From Bacteroidia bacterium (GTDB lineage Bacteria; Bacteroidota; Bacteroidia; Bacteroidales; Dysgonomonadaceae): a stretch of 49,275 nt of DNA. The notes below the pieces were generated by a model. The model was not told the DNA's origin. It searched no databases and worked only from the letters and a program-made list of their open reading frames with translations. The position numbers and the translations under genes are program-made. Positions 16,748-24,051 of the stretch are shown in pieces. The DNA lies in NCBI GenBank assembly GCA_030538215.1, contig JAUNUM010000007.1, positions 1 through 49,275 of the forward strand, in the 5' to 3' direction. The stretch's first letter is position 1, and every line of letters starts with the position of its first letter.

Positions 16748-17887
16748 TTATTTAAATTGTGACGACTGATTAAACAAATCAACATAATCTATAAACAAAT
16801 AAAGCCTATCTCTCTGAGAACCGGTTATTTCTTTTAAAATCTCCAGCTTTTCCAGTAAATCCAACAGGTGATACGCTGGACGTAACGATTTCCCAGTTAT
16901 CACACTTATTGTCTGAACATCTATTACAGGCTTTGTATATAAATATTCAAGTACTTTATATGCGTCACCACTACGACTGCCAATATTTTTTAGTTTGCTA
17001 TCCAATATTTTTTGAAGTTGTAGAATTCCATCAAAAGTTTTAATGCCATTCTCAGCTGTTTCAATAATTCCGCTGAGAAAAAAGCGAAACCATTGATTTA
17101 AGTCGTTGTGCGTTCGTACACGCATCAAGTTGTCGTAATATAACGTGCGATAGTGCTCAAAAAAATCAGACAGATAAAGAATAGGCTGCTTAAGAATGCC
17201 TTTATTTACTAAATACAACGTAATTAACAATCGCCCCACTCTTCCATTACCATCTAAAAAAGGATGAACTGTCTCAAACTGATAATGAATAAGGGCAATT
17301 TTCAATAAATCGGGTAACGGATTTAAATCATCGTTGGCAAACTTTTCTATATCGGACATCAAATCATTAACTGCTGTATGCGGTGGTGGCACAAAAACAG
17401 CATCATTAATTGTTGCACCTCCAATCCAGTTTTGACTTTGGCGATACTCTCCGGGTAATTTATGCCTACCTCGTACTCCATTAAGCAAAATACGATGTGT
17501 TTCTTTTATCAATCGTGATGAGAAAGGAAGAGTATGAAGCATTTTCACTGCTTCATTCATTGCAGAGATATAGTTTTGAACTTCTTCCCAATCATTTCGC
17601 TTTTCAATTTGTATATCATTTTTAGATAGAAATACTTCTTCAATATTTGTCTGAGTTCCCTCTATTTTAGATGATTGAGTAGCCTCTTTTGCAATGTGCA
17701 TTTGTATAAATAGCTCAATATTCACATAGTTAGAATACATATCAAGCCGACCTAAATGCCGATCGGCTCTGCTCAGAAGTTGTAACACCTGCATATCATT
17801 GATTTCCCAATCACGATTAATATATGCAGGAACAAAACTTTTATAATACCCCTGATTAACTATTTGCCCCGATTTGAATTGTTGCAT
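16748..17887 (-). CDS. Fic-domain protein adenylyltransferase
   Basis: Encodes 379 residues with a Fic N-terminal domain, a complete Fic core and a C-terminal winged-helix-like segment. The catalytic motif HPFLDGNGRVGR (208-219) has every key residue. An inhibitory helix motif S-x-x-x-E-G is present at 72-77 in SSKIEG, which places it in the class with an N-terminal autoinhibitory glutamate. Such enzymes usually transfer AMP to a hydroxyl of a target protein. The flap region (ATINDAVFVPPPH) and EYRQSQNWIGG are typical. The C-terminal 90 residues (ISVITGKSLRPAYHLLDLLEKL) look like a DNA-binding or target-recognition domain. It stands alone, and the target is not evident. Confidence 0.93.
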   Translation of the reverse strand: MQQFKSGQIVNQGYYKSFVPAYINRDWEINDMQVLQLLSRADRHLGRLDMYSNYVNIELFIQMHIAKEATQSSKIEGTQTNIEEVFLSKNDIQIEKRNDWEEVQNYISAMNEAVKMLHTLPFSSRLIKETHRILLNGVRGRHKLPGEYRQSQNWIGGATINDAVFVPPPHTAVNDLMSDIEKFANDDLNPLPDLLKIALIHYQFETVHPFLDGNGRVGRLLITLYLVNKGILKQPILYLSDFFEHYRTLYYDNLMRVRTHNDLNQWFRFFLSGIIETAENGIKTFDGILQLQKILDSKLKNIGSRSGDAYKVLEYLYTKPVIDVQTISVITGKSLRPAYHLLDLLEKLEILKEITGSQRDRLYLFIDYVDLFNQSSQFK

Positions 17888-18030
17888 TATCCATGTTTAT
17901 TTTATATTCAACTACAAAAATACAAAAAAATCAACAATAAAGACGTCGCTATTGTCGATTTATGCAAAAATAAACAATAACTGTCAATCCTATTATACTT
18001 TTTCCATCTCTTCATCAAACTTTCAATACT

Positions 18031-18064
18031 TTGGCAAAGGTTATCGTATTTTTTTGTAATTTTG
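18031..18064 (+). promoter_or_regulatory. Promoter candidate for pheT
   Basis: TTG at 18031-18033 and TAATTTTG at 18057-18064 are separated by 23 bp, slightly longer than the usual 19-21. The leader would be about 70 bases and includes the alternative hairpins at 18084-18113. Confidence 0.4.
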
Positions 18065-18140
18065 AGCCGTTTTTCACAACAGATTGAAAAAGGTTGATAA
18101 TCTTTTTTCAACCACATTCAATCTCCATCAAACTAAAAAA

Positions 18141-20603
18141 ATGAACATTTCATACAACTGGCTCAAAGACTACTTAGAGTTCGATCTTTCACCTCAGCAA
18201 ACAGCTGATGCACTCACTTCCATAGGATTGGAAACGGGCAGCGTGGAAGAAATTCAGACCATTAAAGGTGGATTGGAAGGATTGGTTATCGGCGAAATTT
18301 TAACATGTGTAAAACACCCTAATTCAGACCATTTAAGCTTAACAAGCGTAAACATTGGCGATGGCAGCGAACCGCTCAAAATTGTTTGTGGAGCGCCCAA
18401 CGTAGCTACCGGACAAAAAGTAATAGTAGCTACTGTAGGCACGAAATTGTATTTTGGCGATGACGAAATCACAATAAAACGTTCCAAAATCCGCGGAGAA
18501 GAATCCTTCGGAATGATTTGCGCGGAAGACGAAATTGGTATCGGCACATCACACGATGGAATTATCGTTCTTCCCAACAACGCCGTAGTTGGAACACTCG
18601 CTAAAGACTACTACAATGTAAAAAGCGATTTCGTTCTCGAAGTTGATATTACACCCAACCGCATTGATGCCGCATCGCACTACGGCGTGGCGCGCGATTT
18701 GGCAGCTTATCTGAAGCAAGCCGGAAAACCACACAAACTCACCAAACCTTCGGTTAATAATTTCAAAATCGATAAGCCGCAAGGCGGAATTGATGTTGTT
18801 GTGGAAAATGCGGAAGCCTGTCCCCGATATTCAGGATTGACCATCCGCAACGTTTTGGTAAAAGAAAGTCCCGATTGGCTGAAAAATAAGCTGTTACTCA
18901 TCGGGCTTCGTCCCATCAATAACATTGTGGATATCACAAACTTTATTCTTCACGAAACAGGACATCCAATGCACGCTTTCGATGCAAACCATATCGATGG
19001 TAATAAAATTATCATCCGCACTTTGCCCGAAGGAAGCAAATTTATAACACTCGATGAACAAGAACGTAAACTCAACACCAACGATTTGATGATTTGCAAT
19101 GCCAACAACGGAATGTGTATTGCCGGTGTGTTTGGAGGACTACAATCAGGTGTTACCGAAAAAACAACCGATGTGTTTTTAGAATCGGCTTATTTTAATC
19201 CTACTTGGGTTCGCAAAACAGCCAGACGTCATGGATTGAATACCGATTCTTCATTCCGTTTCGAACGCGGCACAGATCCAAACAACACCGTTTACGTACT
19301 GAAACGCGCCGCGATGCTTATCAAAGAAATTGCCGGCGGAGAAATTGAAGGTAACATCCGCGATATTTATCCCACAAAAACTGAAAATCAACAGGTCGTT
19401 TTACCGCTCAAAAAAGTAAATTCCCTTATCGGAAAAGAAATTTCGAAAGAAACAATTAAAAATATTCTTCAAAGTCTGGAAATTGAAATAGAAAACGAAT
19501 CTGCAGACAATTTAACGCTTCGCATTCCTACCTACAGAGTGGACGTTACTCGCGATGTAGATGTAATTGAAGACATTCTCCGCATTTACGGATACAACAA
19601 CGTGGATTTCAGCGATTCGTTGAAAGCCAATTTGTCTTATCAAACTCCCACCGATCGCAAGCACAAATTACAAACACTTGTTTCGGAGCAACTTACGGCA
19701 AGTGGTTTCGATGAGATAATGAACAATTCGCTCACCAAAAAATCGTATTACGAGAATAACGAAACTTATCCGCTCAACCGCTGTGTATCACTGTTGAATC
19801 CGCTTAGCAACGATTTGGGCGTAATGCGTCAAACGATGCTTTATGGCGGATTAGAGAGTATTGCCTATAACCGGAATCGCAAACATTACGATTTACATTT
19901 TTACGAATTCGGTAATTGTTACTTTTTTGACGCAGGCAGAAAACGAGAAGATAAAATCCTCTCAGGACATTCCGAAGAGACGTATCTTGGACTCTGGATT
20001 TGTGGTGACAGCAACTCAAAAAACTGGGCTGCCTCGCAAACCGAAACTTCTGTTTTTCAACTGAAAGCACATATCGAAAATATCCTGAAACGAATGGGTT
20101 TCACCAAAAATCAGATTATTTTTGAAGCCATTGAATCCGATATTTATTCCACAGGAATGAGCATACGTACACATCAGCAACAAGTTGGAAATTTTGGAAT
20201 TGTGTCGGGAAATATCTTGAAGAAATTTGATATTGATACCGATGTTTTCTTTGCCGAACTAAATTGGGATACAATCTTGAAAGAGACCACCAAAAGCGAA
20301 GTTCGTTTTTCTGAAATATCTAAATATCCGCCTGTAAGCCGTGACTTAGCGCTACTTATCGATAAAAGTATTACCTTTGAACAAATAGAGCAAGTAGCAA
20401 AAAAATCGGAAAGGAAGCTGCTGAAAGAAATATCGTTGTTCGATGTATACGAAGGAAAGAATCTGCCCGAAGGCAAAAAATCGTACGCGGTGAATTTCAT
20501 GTTGCAAGATGAAGAAAAAACACTTAACGATAAACAGATTGACGCCGTTATGCAGAAAATACGACTGAATTTGGAGAAAGAACTGGGAGCGCAATTGCGA
20601 TAG
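18141..20603 (+). CDS. pheT: Phenylalanyl-tRNA synthetase beta subunit
   Basis: Encodes 820 residues of the beta chain of the alpha2-beta2 enzyme that charges tRNA-Phe. The order is complete: N-terminal MNISYNWLKDYLEF, an EMAP-type tRNA-binding domain (about 40-150, with IVCGAPNVATGQKVIVATVG), B3/B4 editing domain, B5 domain, the catalytic-like core, and a C-terminal ferredoxin-fold anticodon-binding domain (FSEISKYPPVSRDLALLID onward). I start at MNISYNW; the frame is open 19 codons upstream from a TTG, through a region that folds into hairpins. The alpha subunit pheS is not next to it, which is usual in Bacteroidota. yebC follows on the same strand after 112 bp of low-complexity DNA. Confidence 0.97.
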   Translation: MNISYNWLKDYLEFDLSPQQTADALTSIGLETGSVEEIQTIKGGLEGLVIGEILTCVKHPNSDHLSLTSVNIGDGSEPLKIVCGAPNVATGQKVIVATVGTKLYFGDDEITIKRSKIRGEESFGMICAEDEIGIGTSHDGIIVLPNNAVVGTLAKDYYNVKSDFVLEVDITPNRIDAASHYGVARDLAAYLKQAGKPHKLTKPSVNNFKIDKPQGGIDVVVENAEACPRYSGLTIRNVLVKESPDWLKNKLLLIGLRPINNIVDITNFILHETGHPMHAFDANHIDGNKIIIRTLPEGSKFITLDEQERKLNTNDLMICNANNGMCIAGVFGGLQSGVTEKTTDVFLESAYFNPTWVRKTARRHGLNTDSSFRFERGTDPNNTVYVLKRAAMLIKEIAGGEIEGNIRDIYPTKTENQQVVLPLKKVNSLIGKEISKETIKNILQSLEIEIENESADNLTLRIPTYRVDVTRDVDVIEDILRIYGYNNVDFSDSLKANLSYQTPTDRKHKLQTLVSEQLTASGFDEIMNNSLTKKSYYENNETYPLNRCVSLLNPLSNDLGVMRQTMLYGGLESIAYNRNRKHYDLHFYEFGNCYFFDAGRKREDKILSGHSEETYLGLWICGDSNSKNWAASQTETSVFQLKAHIENILKRMGFTKNQIIFEAIESDIYSTGMSIRTHQQQVGNFGIVSGNILKKFDIDTDVFFAELNWDTILKETTKSEVRFSEISKYPPVSRDLALLIDKSITFEQIEQVAKKSERKLLKEISLFDVYEGKNLPEGKKSYAVNFMLQDEEKTLNDKQIDAVMQKIRLNLEKELGAQLR

Positions 20604-20712
20604 GGCGACTTGGAGACAAGGGCACAAGGGCACAAGCGAAAAAGAGAAAACGAAAGGTTGAATAATTTACACAAACAAGCTAATAGCAAACAGCTAAAAA
20701 CCAACAGCCAAA
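20604..20712. repeat. Degenerate low-complexity repeats between pheT and yebC
   Basis: Two kinds of imperfect tandem words fill this gap: GGAGACAAGGGCACAAGGGCACAAG (20611-20635 region) and CTAATAGCAAACAGCTAAAAACCAACAGCC (20679-20709 region). Neither has coding potential. A word of the second kind recurs at 40893-40925. Confidence 0.5.
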
Positions 20713-20715
20713 ATT

Positions 20716-21426
20716 ATGGGAAGAGCATTTGAATATAGAAAAGCAACAAAATTGAAACGCTGGGGCAACATGGCCCGCGTGTTCACAAAACTGGGAAAAC
20801 AAATAACCATTGCCACGCGCGACGGTGGTCCCGATCCCGATTCCAATCCGCGTTTACGCGTGCTGATACAACAGGCAAAAAAAGAAAATATGCCGAAGGA
20901 AAACGTGGAACGCGCCATAAAAAAAGCGACGGACAAAGACGTATCGGATTACAAAGAAATGGTGTACGAAGGTTATGGTCCATTCGGCATTGCCATTGTG
21001 GTGGAAACCGCCACCGATAATCCTACACGTACTGTGGCAAACGTTCGAAGCTATTTCAACAAACACGGTGGTTCGTTAGGAACATCGGGAAGTCTGGAAT
21101 TTTTGTTCGATCACAAATGTGTGTTTAAAATCGCTCAAAAAGACGGTGTTTCTCTGGAAGATTTGGAACTGGAACTTATCGATTACGGCGTTGACGAAGT
21201 GGAAGAAGATGAAGGTGATATCATTCTTTACGGTGAATTTAAATCGTATTCCGACATCCAATCCTATCTTGAAGGAAACGGTTTTGAAATTCATTCTGCC
21301 GAATTCGAGCGCATCCCAAACGACACAAAATCACTAAATGACGAACAACGCGCACAAATAGAAAAACTTCTCGAGAAATTTGAAGAAGACGACGACGTAC
21401 AAAACGTTTTTCATAATATGGAGTAA
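20716..21426 (+). CDS. yebC: YebC/PmpR family protein (TACO1-like)
   Basis: Encodes 236 residues of the YebC family. The N-terminal domain has GRAFEYRKATKLKRWGNMAR and FTKLGKQITIATRDGGPDPDSN, a Bacteroidota variant of the usual GHSKW-type start. Then come ENVERAIKKATD, YEGYGPFGIAIVVE, and NVRSYFNKHGGSLGTSGSLEFLF. Members have been described as DNA-binding transcription regulators (PmpR), and others act as translation factors that relieve ribosome stalling, so the molecular role here is open. The length is normal. A good terminator follows at 21458-21491. It may be co-transcribed with pheT. Confidence 0.93.
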   Translation: MGRAFEYRKATKLKRWGNMARVFTKLGKQITIATRDGGPDPDSNPRLRVLIQQAKKENMPKENVERAIKKATDKDVSDYKEMVYEGYGPFGIAIVVETATDNPTRTVANVRSYFNKHGGSLGTSGSLEFLFDHKCVFKIAQKDGVSLEDLELELIDYGVDEVEEDEGDIILYGEFKSYSDIQSYLEGNGFEIHSAEFERIPNDTKSLNDEQRAQIEKLLEKFEEDDDVQNVFHNME

Positions 21427-21465
21427 ATACAAAGAGACATAAGAGCCAGGAGCAAAGAACCAAGA
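21427..21465. repeat. Degenerate purine-rich low-complexity repeat after yebC
   Basis: Imperfect words of the form AAGAGACATAAGAGCCAGGAGCAAAGAACCAAGAC lie directly after the yebC stop and run into the left arm of its terminator. They resemble the GAGACAAGGGCACAAG tract at 20611-20635. Confidence 0.45.
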
Positions 21466-21491
21466 CATGCAGTGAAAAGTCTTGGTTTTTT
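21458..21491 (+). terminator. Intrinsic terminator of yebC
   Basis: Exact 9-base arms, AACCAAGAC at 21458-21466 and GTCTTGGTT at 21479-21487, are followed by TTTTC. It lies 32 bp after the yebC stop codon. Confidence 0.85.
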
Positions 21492-21559
21492 CTTGCTTAT
21501 CTTTTCGATTTAGACTTTTCCAGTTCACATAAAAACACAACTGCAAGAAAATTCTAAAT

Positions 21560-21598
21560 GGTCTATCGTCTATCAGAGAAGAAGTCTAAAAGTCTATT
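21560..21598. repeat. GTCTA-word low-complexity repeat
   Basis: The words TCTATCGTCTATCAG and AAGTCTAAAAGTCTATTATC stand immediately beyond the 3' end of meaB. They form one of several degenerate tandem-word tracts in the gaps of this window. Confidence 0.4.
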
Positions 21599-22703
21599 AT
21601 CTTAGCTCTTTCGTCTTCAAATAATACTTGTCCAATGCTTCTTTTGCAGCTACAAACGAACTTTTTCGTGCTGAAAGGACTTCCGTCTCCAACAATGGCA
21701 TTAATTTTTCTATTTCGGCATTTTGATAAAAGTCGTTTCGCAACCGCTCGTTAATGGTTTCGTACATCCAAAATTTCGATTGTTTGTTGCGACGAACATC
21801 GAAATAATCATTATTCTTCACAAATTCTATATACCGATGAATCATATCCCAAACTTCATCGATTCCCAAGGCGTAATATCCTGAATAAGTAAGCACTTCG
21901 GGCGCCCATTCCGATTCCGGAAGCGGAAATAGATGCAACGCATTTCGAAGTTGCCCTTGCGCCATTTTCGCTTTTTCTATGTTATCGCCATCGGCTTTGT
22001 TAATCACAATTCCATCAGCCATTTCCATAATTCCGCGCTTAATTCCCTGTAGTTCGTCACCTGTTCCGGCAAGTTGGATCAACAGAAAGAAATCAACCAT
22101 CGAGTGAACGGCAGTTTCCGATTGCCCTACTCCAACGGTTTCCACAAAAATATAATCGAATCCGGCAGCTTCGCACAAAATAATGGTTTCACGTGTTTTA
22201 CGAGCAACGCCACCCAACGAACCGGCCGAAGGTGAAGGACGAATAAAAGCATTTTCTTGTATCGAAAGTTTTTCCATTCGGGTTTTATCGCCAAGAATAC
22301 TTCCTTTGGTACGCTCGCTCGACGGGTCTATCGCCAAAACAGCCAATTTATGCCCTTTCTCAACCAAATATATCCCAAAAGAATCTATCGAAGTGCTTTT
22401 TCCAGCACCGGGAACGCCTGTAATTCCTACACGAATAGAGTTTCCAGAATATGGCAAACATTTTTCGATAATAGCCTGAGCCATTACCTGATGTTCCGGC
22501 TTGGAGCTTTCCACCAACGTCACAGCCTGACTCAACATCGTGATATTTCCTGCCAAAATTCCTTCGGCAAACTCATTAACCGAATATTCTTTCCTGTATT
22601 GCTTCTTGCGAAGATGTAAATACGGATTTATGCTTGGTGGCTGAGCTATTCCCTTATTGACATTTAGACTCAGATATTTAGGATCGTTTTCCGGATGATG
22701 CAT
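21597..22703 (-). CDS. meaB: Methylmalonyl-CoA mutase-associated GTPase MeaB
   Basis: Encodes 368 residues of the MeaB/ArgK family of G3E P-loop GTPases, chaperones that load and protect the B12 cofactor of methylmalonyl-CoA mutase. The P-loop is GITGVPGAGKST (93-104). Switch-region motifs are VLAIDPSSERTKGSILGDKTRM and YIFVETVGVGQSE, and NKADGDN is the base-recognition motif. The C-terminal dimerisation arm is present. I start at MHHPENDPKYL (22703) rather than 13 codons upstream. The mutase itself is not in the window. Its presence implies the succinate/propionate pathway common in Bacteroidales. Stop and gap contain GTCTA-type repeats. Confidence 0.95.
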   Translation of the reverse strand: MHHPENDPKYLSLNVNKGIAQPPSINPYLHLRKKQYRKEYSVNEFAEGILAGNITMLSQAVTLVESSKPEHQVMAQAIIEKCLPYSGNSIRVGITGVPGAGKSTSIDSFGIYLVEKGHKLAVLAIDPSSERTKGSILGDKTRMEKLSIQENAFIRPSPSAGSLGGVARKTRETIILCEAAGFDYIFVETVGVGQSETAVHSMVDFFLLIQLAGTGDELQGIKRGIMEMADGIVINKADGDNIEKAKMAQGQLRNALHLFPLPESEWAPEVLTYSGYYALGIDEVWDMIHRYIEFVKNNDYFDVRRNKQSKFWMYETINERLRNDFYQNAEIEKLMPLLETEVLSARKSSFVAAKEALDKYYLKTKELR

Positions 22704-22790
22704 AGTTTTGAAAATAAAAAACCGAATAAAGTTCTTTTGCAAAGATACTCCATTCGGCTTATTTTTTCACCTAAAAGGTAAGATAAAATA

Positions 22791-23177
22791 TTATTCTCTA
22801 GGTGTTACATTACCTTTAATTGTCAGTACATACACAGTATCAGGTGCGTTGGTATACACAGTTATTGTTTTATTAAATGTGCCGGGGCGCGCAATTGTTG
22901 AGTATTTAGCTTCAATTATACCACTTTTCCCGGGCAATATCGGCTCTCTCGTGTAACTCGGTGTAGTACATCCGCAAGATGTTGAAACGCGTTGTATAAT
23001 CAATGGGCTTTTGCCCGTGTTGGTAAACTCGAATTGAGTGGTTACGGCTCCAATTTCTTCTTTGATGGTTCCAAAATCGTGAATATTCTTCTTGAATTGC
23101 GCTTTTGGAACTGATTGCGAAAATGCAACTCCGCTTAATAAGATACTGAATAGTAAGATGAAACTTAATTTTCTCAT
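22791..23177 (-). CDS. Secreted DUF1573 protein
   Basis: Encodes 128 residues: a signal peptide (LSFILLFSILLSGVAFSQS, cleavage near residue 20-22) and one immunoglobulin-like DUF1573 domain. Recognisable family points are HDFGTIKEE, FEFTNTGKSPLIIQ, STSCGCTTP with the paired Cys, and a final TVYVLTIKGNV. DUF1573 proteins are exported to the periplasm or surface in Bacteroidota, and no biochemical role is established. It stands alone between meaB and the PIN gene, with no clear -7 box upstream. Confidence 0.88.
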   Translation of the reverse strand: MRKLSFILLFSILLSGVAFSQSVPKAQFKKNIHDFGTIKEEIGAVTTQFEFTNTGKSPLIIQRVSTSCGCTTPSYTREPILPGKSGIIEAKYSTIARPGTFNKTITVYTNAPDTVYVLTIKGNVTPRE

Positions 23178-23264
23178 TGTTGTATGTTATATTTGATTAC
23201 TTTTATATTTATCGTTTTCGACATAAAATTAACACAATAACTTGAATCAAAAACTCACATTGTG

Positions 23265-23732
23265 CTATTTTTCTCCACTACGCTTCAAAAGATTCATTTC
23301 AAGTTCGGAAGAAATCCTAAAACCAACTGTTTTTAAACTATTAAGATACGGTTTTATTGATTCGATAACATTTTCTCTTTGGGCTTTAAAAAGAACACCT
23401 AATGTACCTGTAATGGCAAAACCTAATTTTTCGGCTTCTTTTCGTCCTTTCAAATCGTCAAGTATCAACAAAACATTACGTTTCTCCATTGCCAACGCAA
23501 TCGCCGATGCTTCACCTATATCCAATCTTGTTGCCAATATCTGCAAGTAGTTTTTATTAGTTACTTCTTCTACGAGAATCCATTCGGGAATAACTTCGTC
23601 AAATTCTCTTGCGATTTCAGACGTAATGAAAATATTGGAGTATAAAGCCTTCAACAAAAGCAACGCCTTAATTTTGGCCAATGCTATCAAACAACTTGTG
23701 TCTGCAATAACTATATTTTCAGGCATTGGCAA
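23265..23732 (-). CDS. PIN-domain toxin, DUF3368 type
   Basis: Encodes 155 residues of a PIN-like nuclease of the DUF3368 group. The acidic metal-site residues are visible: D11 in VIADTSCLIAL, E39 in SEIAREF, E74 in DIGEASAIALA, and D92/D93 in LILDDLKGRKEA. PIN toxins cut RNA in a metal-dependent way. The upstream UPF0175 gene overlaps its 5' end by 14 bp, the standard arrangement of this toxin-antitoxin type. Translation may begin at 23732 or two codons later at a second Met. Toxic activity is inferred from the family. Confidence 0.87.
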   Translation of the reverse strand: MPMPENIVIADTSCLIALAKIKALLLLKALYSNIFITSEIAREFDEVIPEWILVEEVTNKNYLQILATRLDIGEASAIALAMEKRNVLLILDDLKGRKEAEKLGFAITGTLGVLFKAQRENVIESIKPYLNSLKTVGFRISSELEMNLLKRSGEK

Positions 23733-23946
23733 TATCCTTTTCCAAATCTTTTACAGATGTGCTAAAAAGCGATACACCATAGCGGCCTAACATCTCGATG
23801 AATGTACGTTTTGATAAACCAACCATTTCAGCAGCTTGTCCGGCAGACAAAATACTATCTTCATACAGCTTAGCCGCCAAATAAACCGATGGATCAAACA
23901 GCTTTGTATCTAAAGACGATGGAAGTTTTATTGTTATAGTATTCAT
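23719..23946 (-). CDS. UPF0175 family antitoxin
   Basis: Encodes 75 residues of UPF0175: TITIKLPSSLD at the N-terminus, then LYEDSILSAGQAAEMVGLSKRTFIEMLGRYGV, a helix-turn-helix-like core of the family. It is the expected antitoxin for the DUF3368 PIN protein, whose gene it overlaps by 14 bp. It probably binds both the toxin and its own promoter. A TATTTTTG -7 box lies at 23978-23985. Confidence 0.87.
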   Translation of the reverse strand: MNTITIKLPSSLDTKLFDPSVYLAAKLYEDSILSAGQAAEMVGLSKRTFIEMLGRYGVSLFSTSVKDLEKDIANA

Positions 23947-23977
23947 ATTTTTGAAATTCAGCCCGTATTTAATGACA

Positions 23978-23985
23978 CAAAAATA
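23978..23985 (-). promoter_or_regulatory. -7 box for the UPF0175/PIN pair
   Basis: Minus-strand TATTTTTG fits TAnnTTTG and lies 31 bp upstream of the antitoxin start. No -33 TTG was seen. Confidence 0.4.
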
Positions 23986-24032
23986 ACCATTTCGTTTAAA
24001 AATTGTTCCCTATTTAACGTTATTTTCACGAT

Positions 24033-24051
24033 ATGAGTAAATTTTACTCAT
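24033..24051. terminator. Palindrome at the 3' end of the macroglobulin gene
   Basis: Arms ATGAGTAAA (24033-24041) and TTTACTCAT (24043-24051) are exact complements around a single base and include the stop codon of the minus-strand gene. It is weak in G+C, so terminator function is uncertain. Confidence 0.35.

Noticed and set aside
18084-18140. An N-terminal extension of PheT, possibly read as a Phe-containing leader peptide
   Set aside because: It begins with TTG, runs in frame into pheT without a stop, and the family start MNISYNWLKDYL is at 18141. It is not a separate leader peptide.
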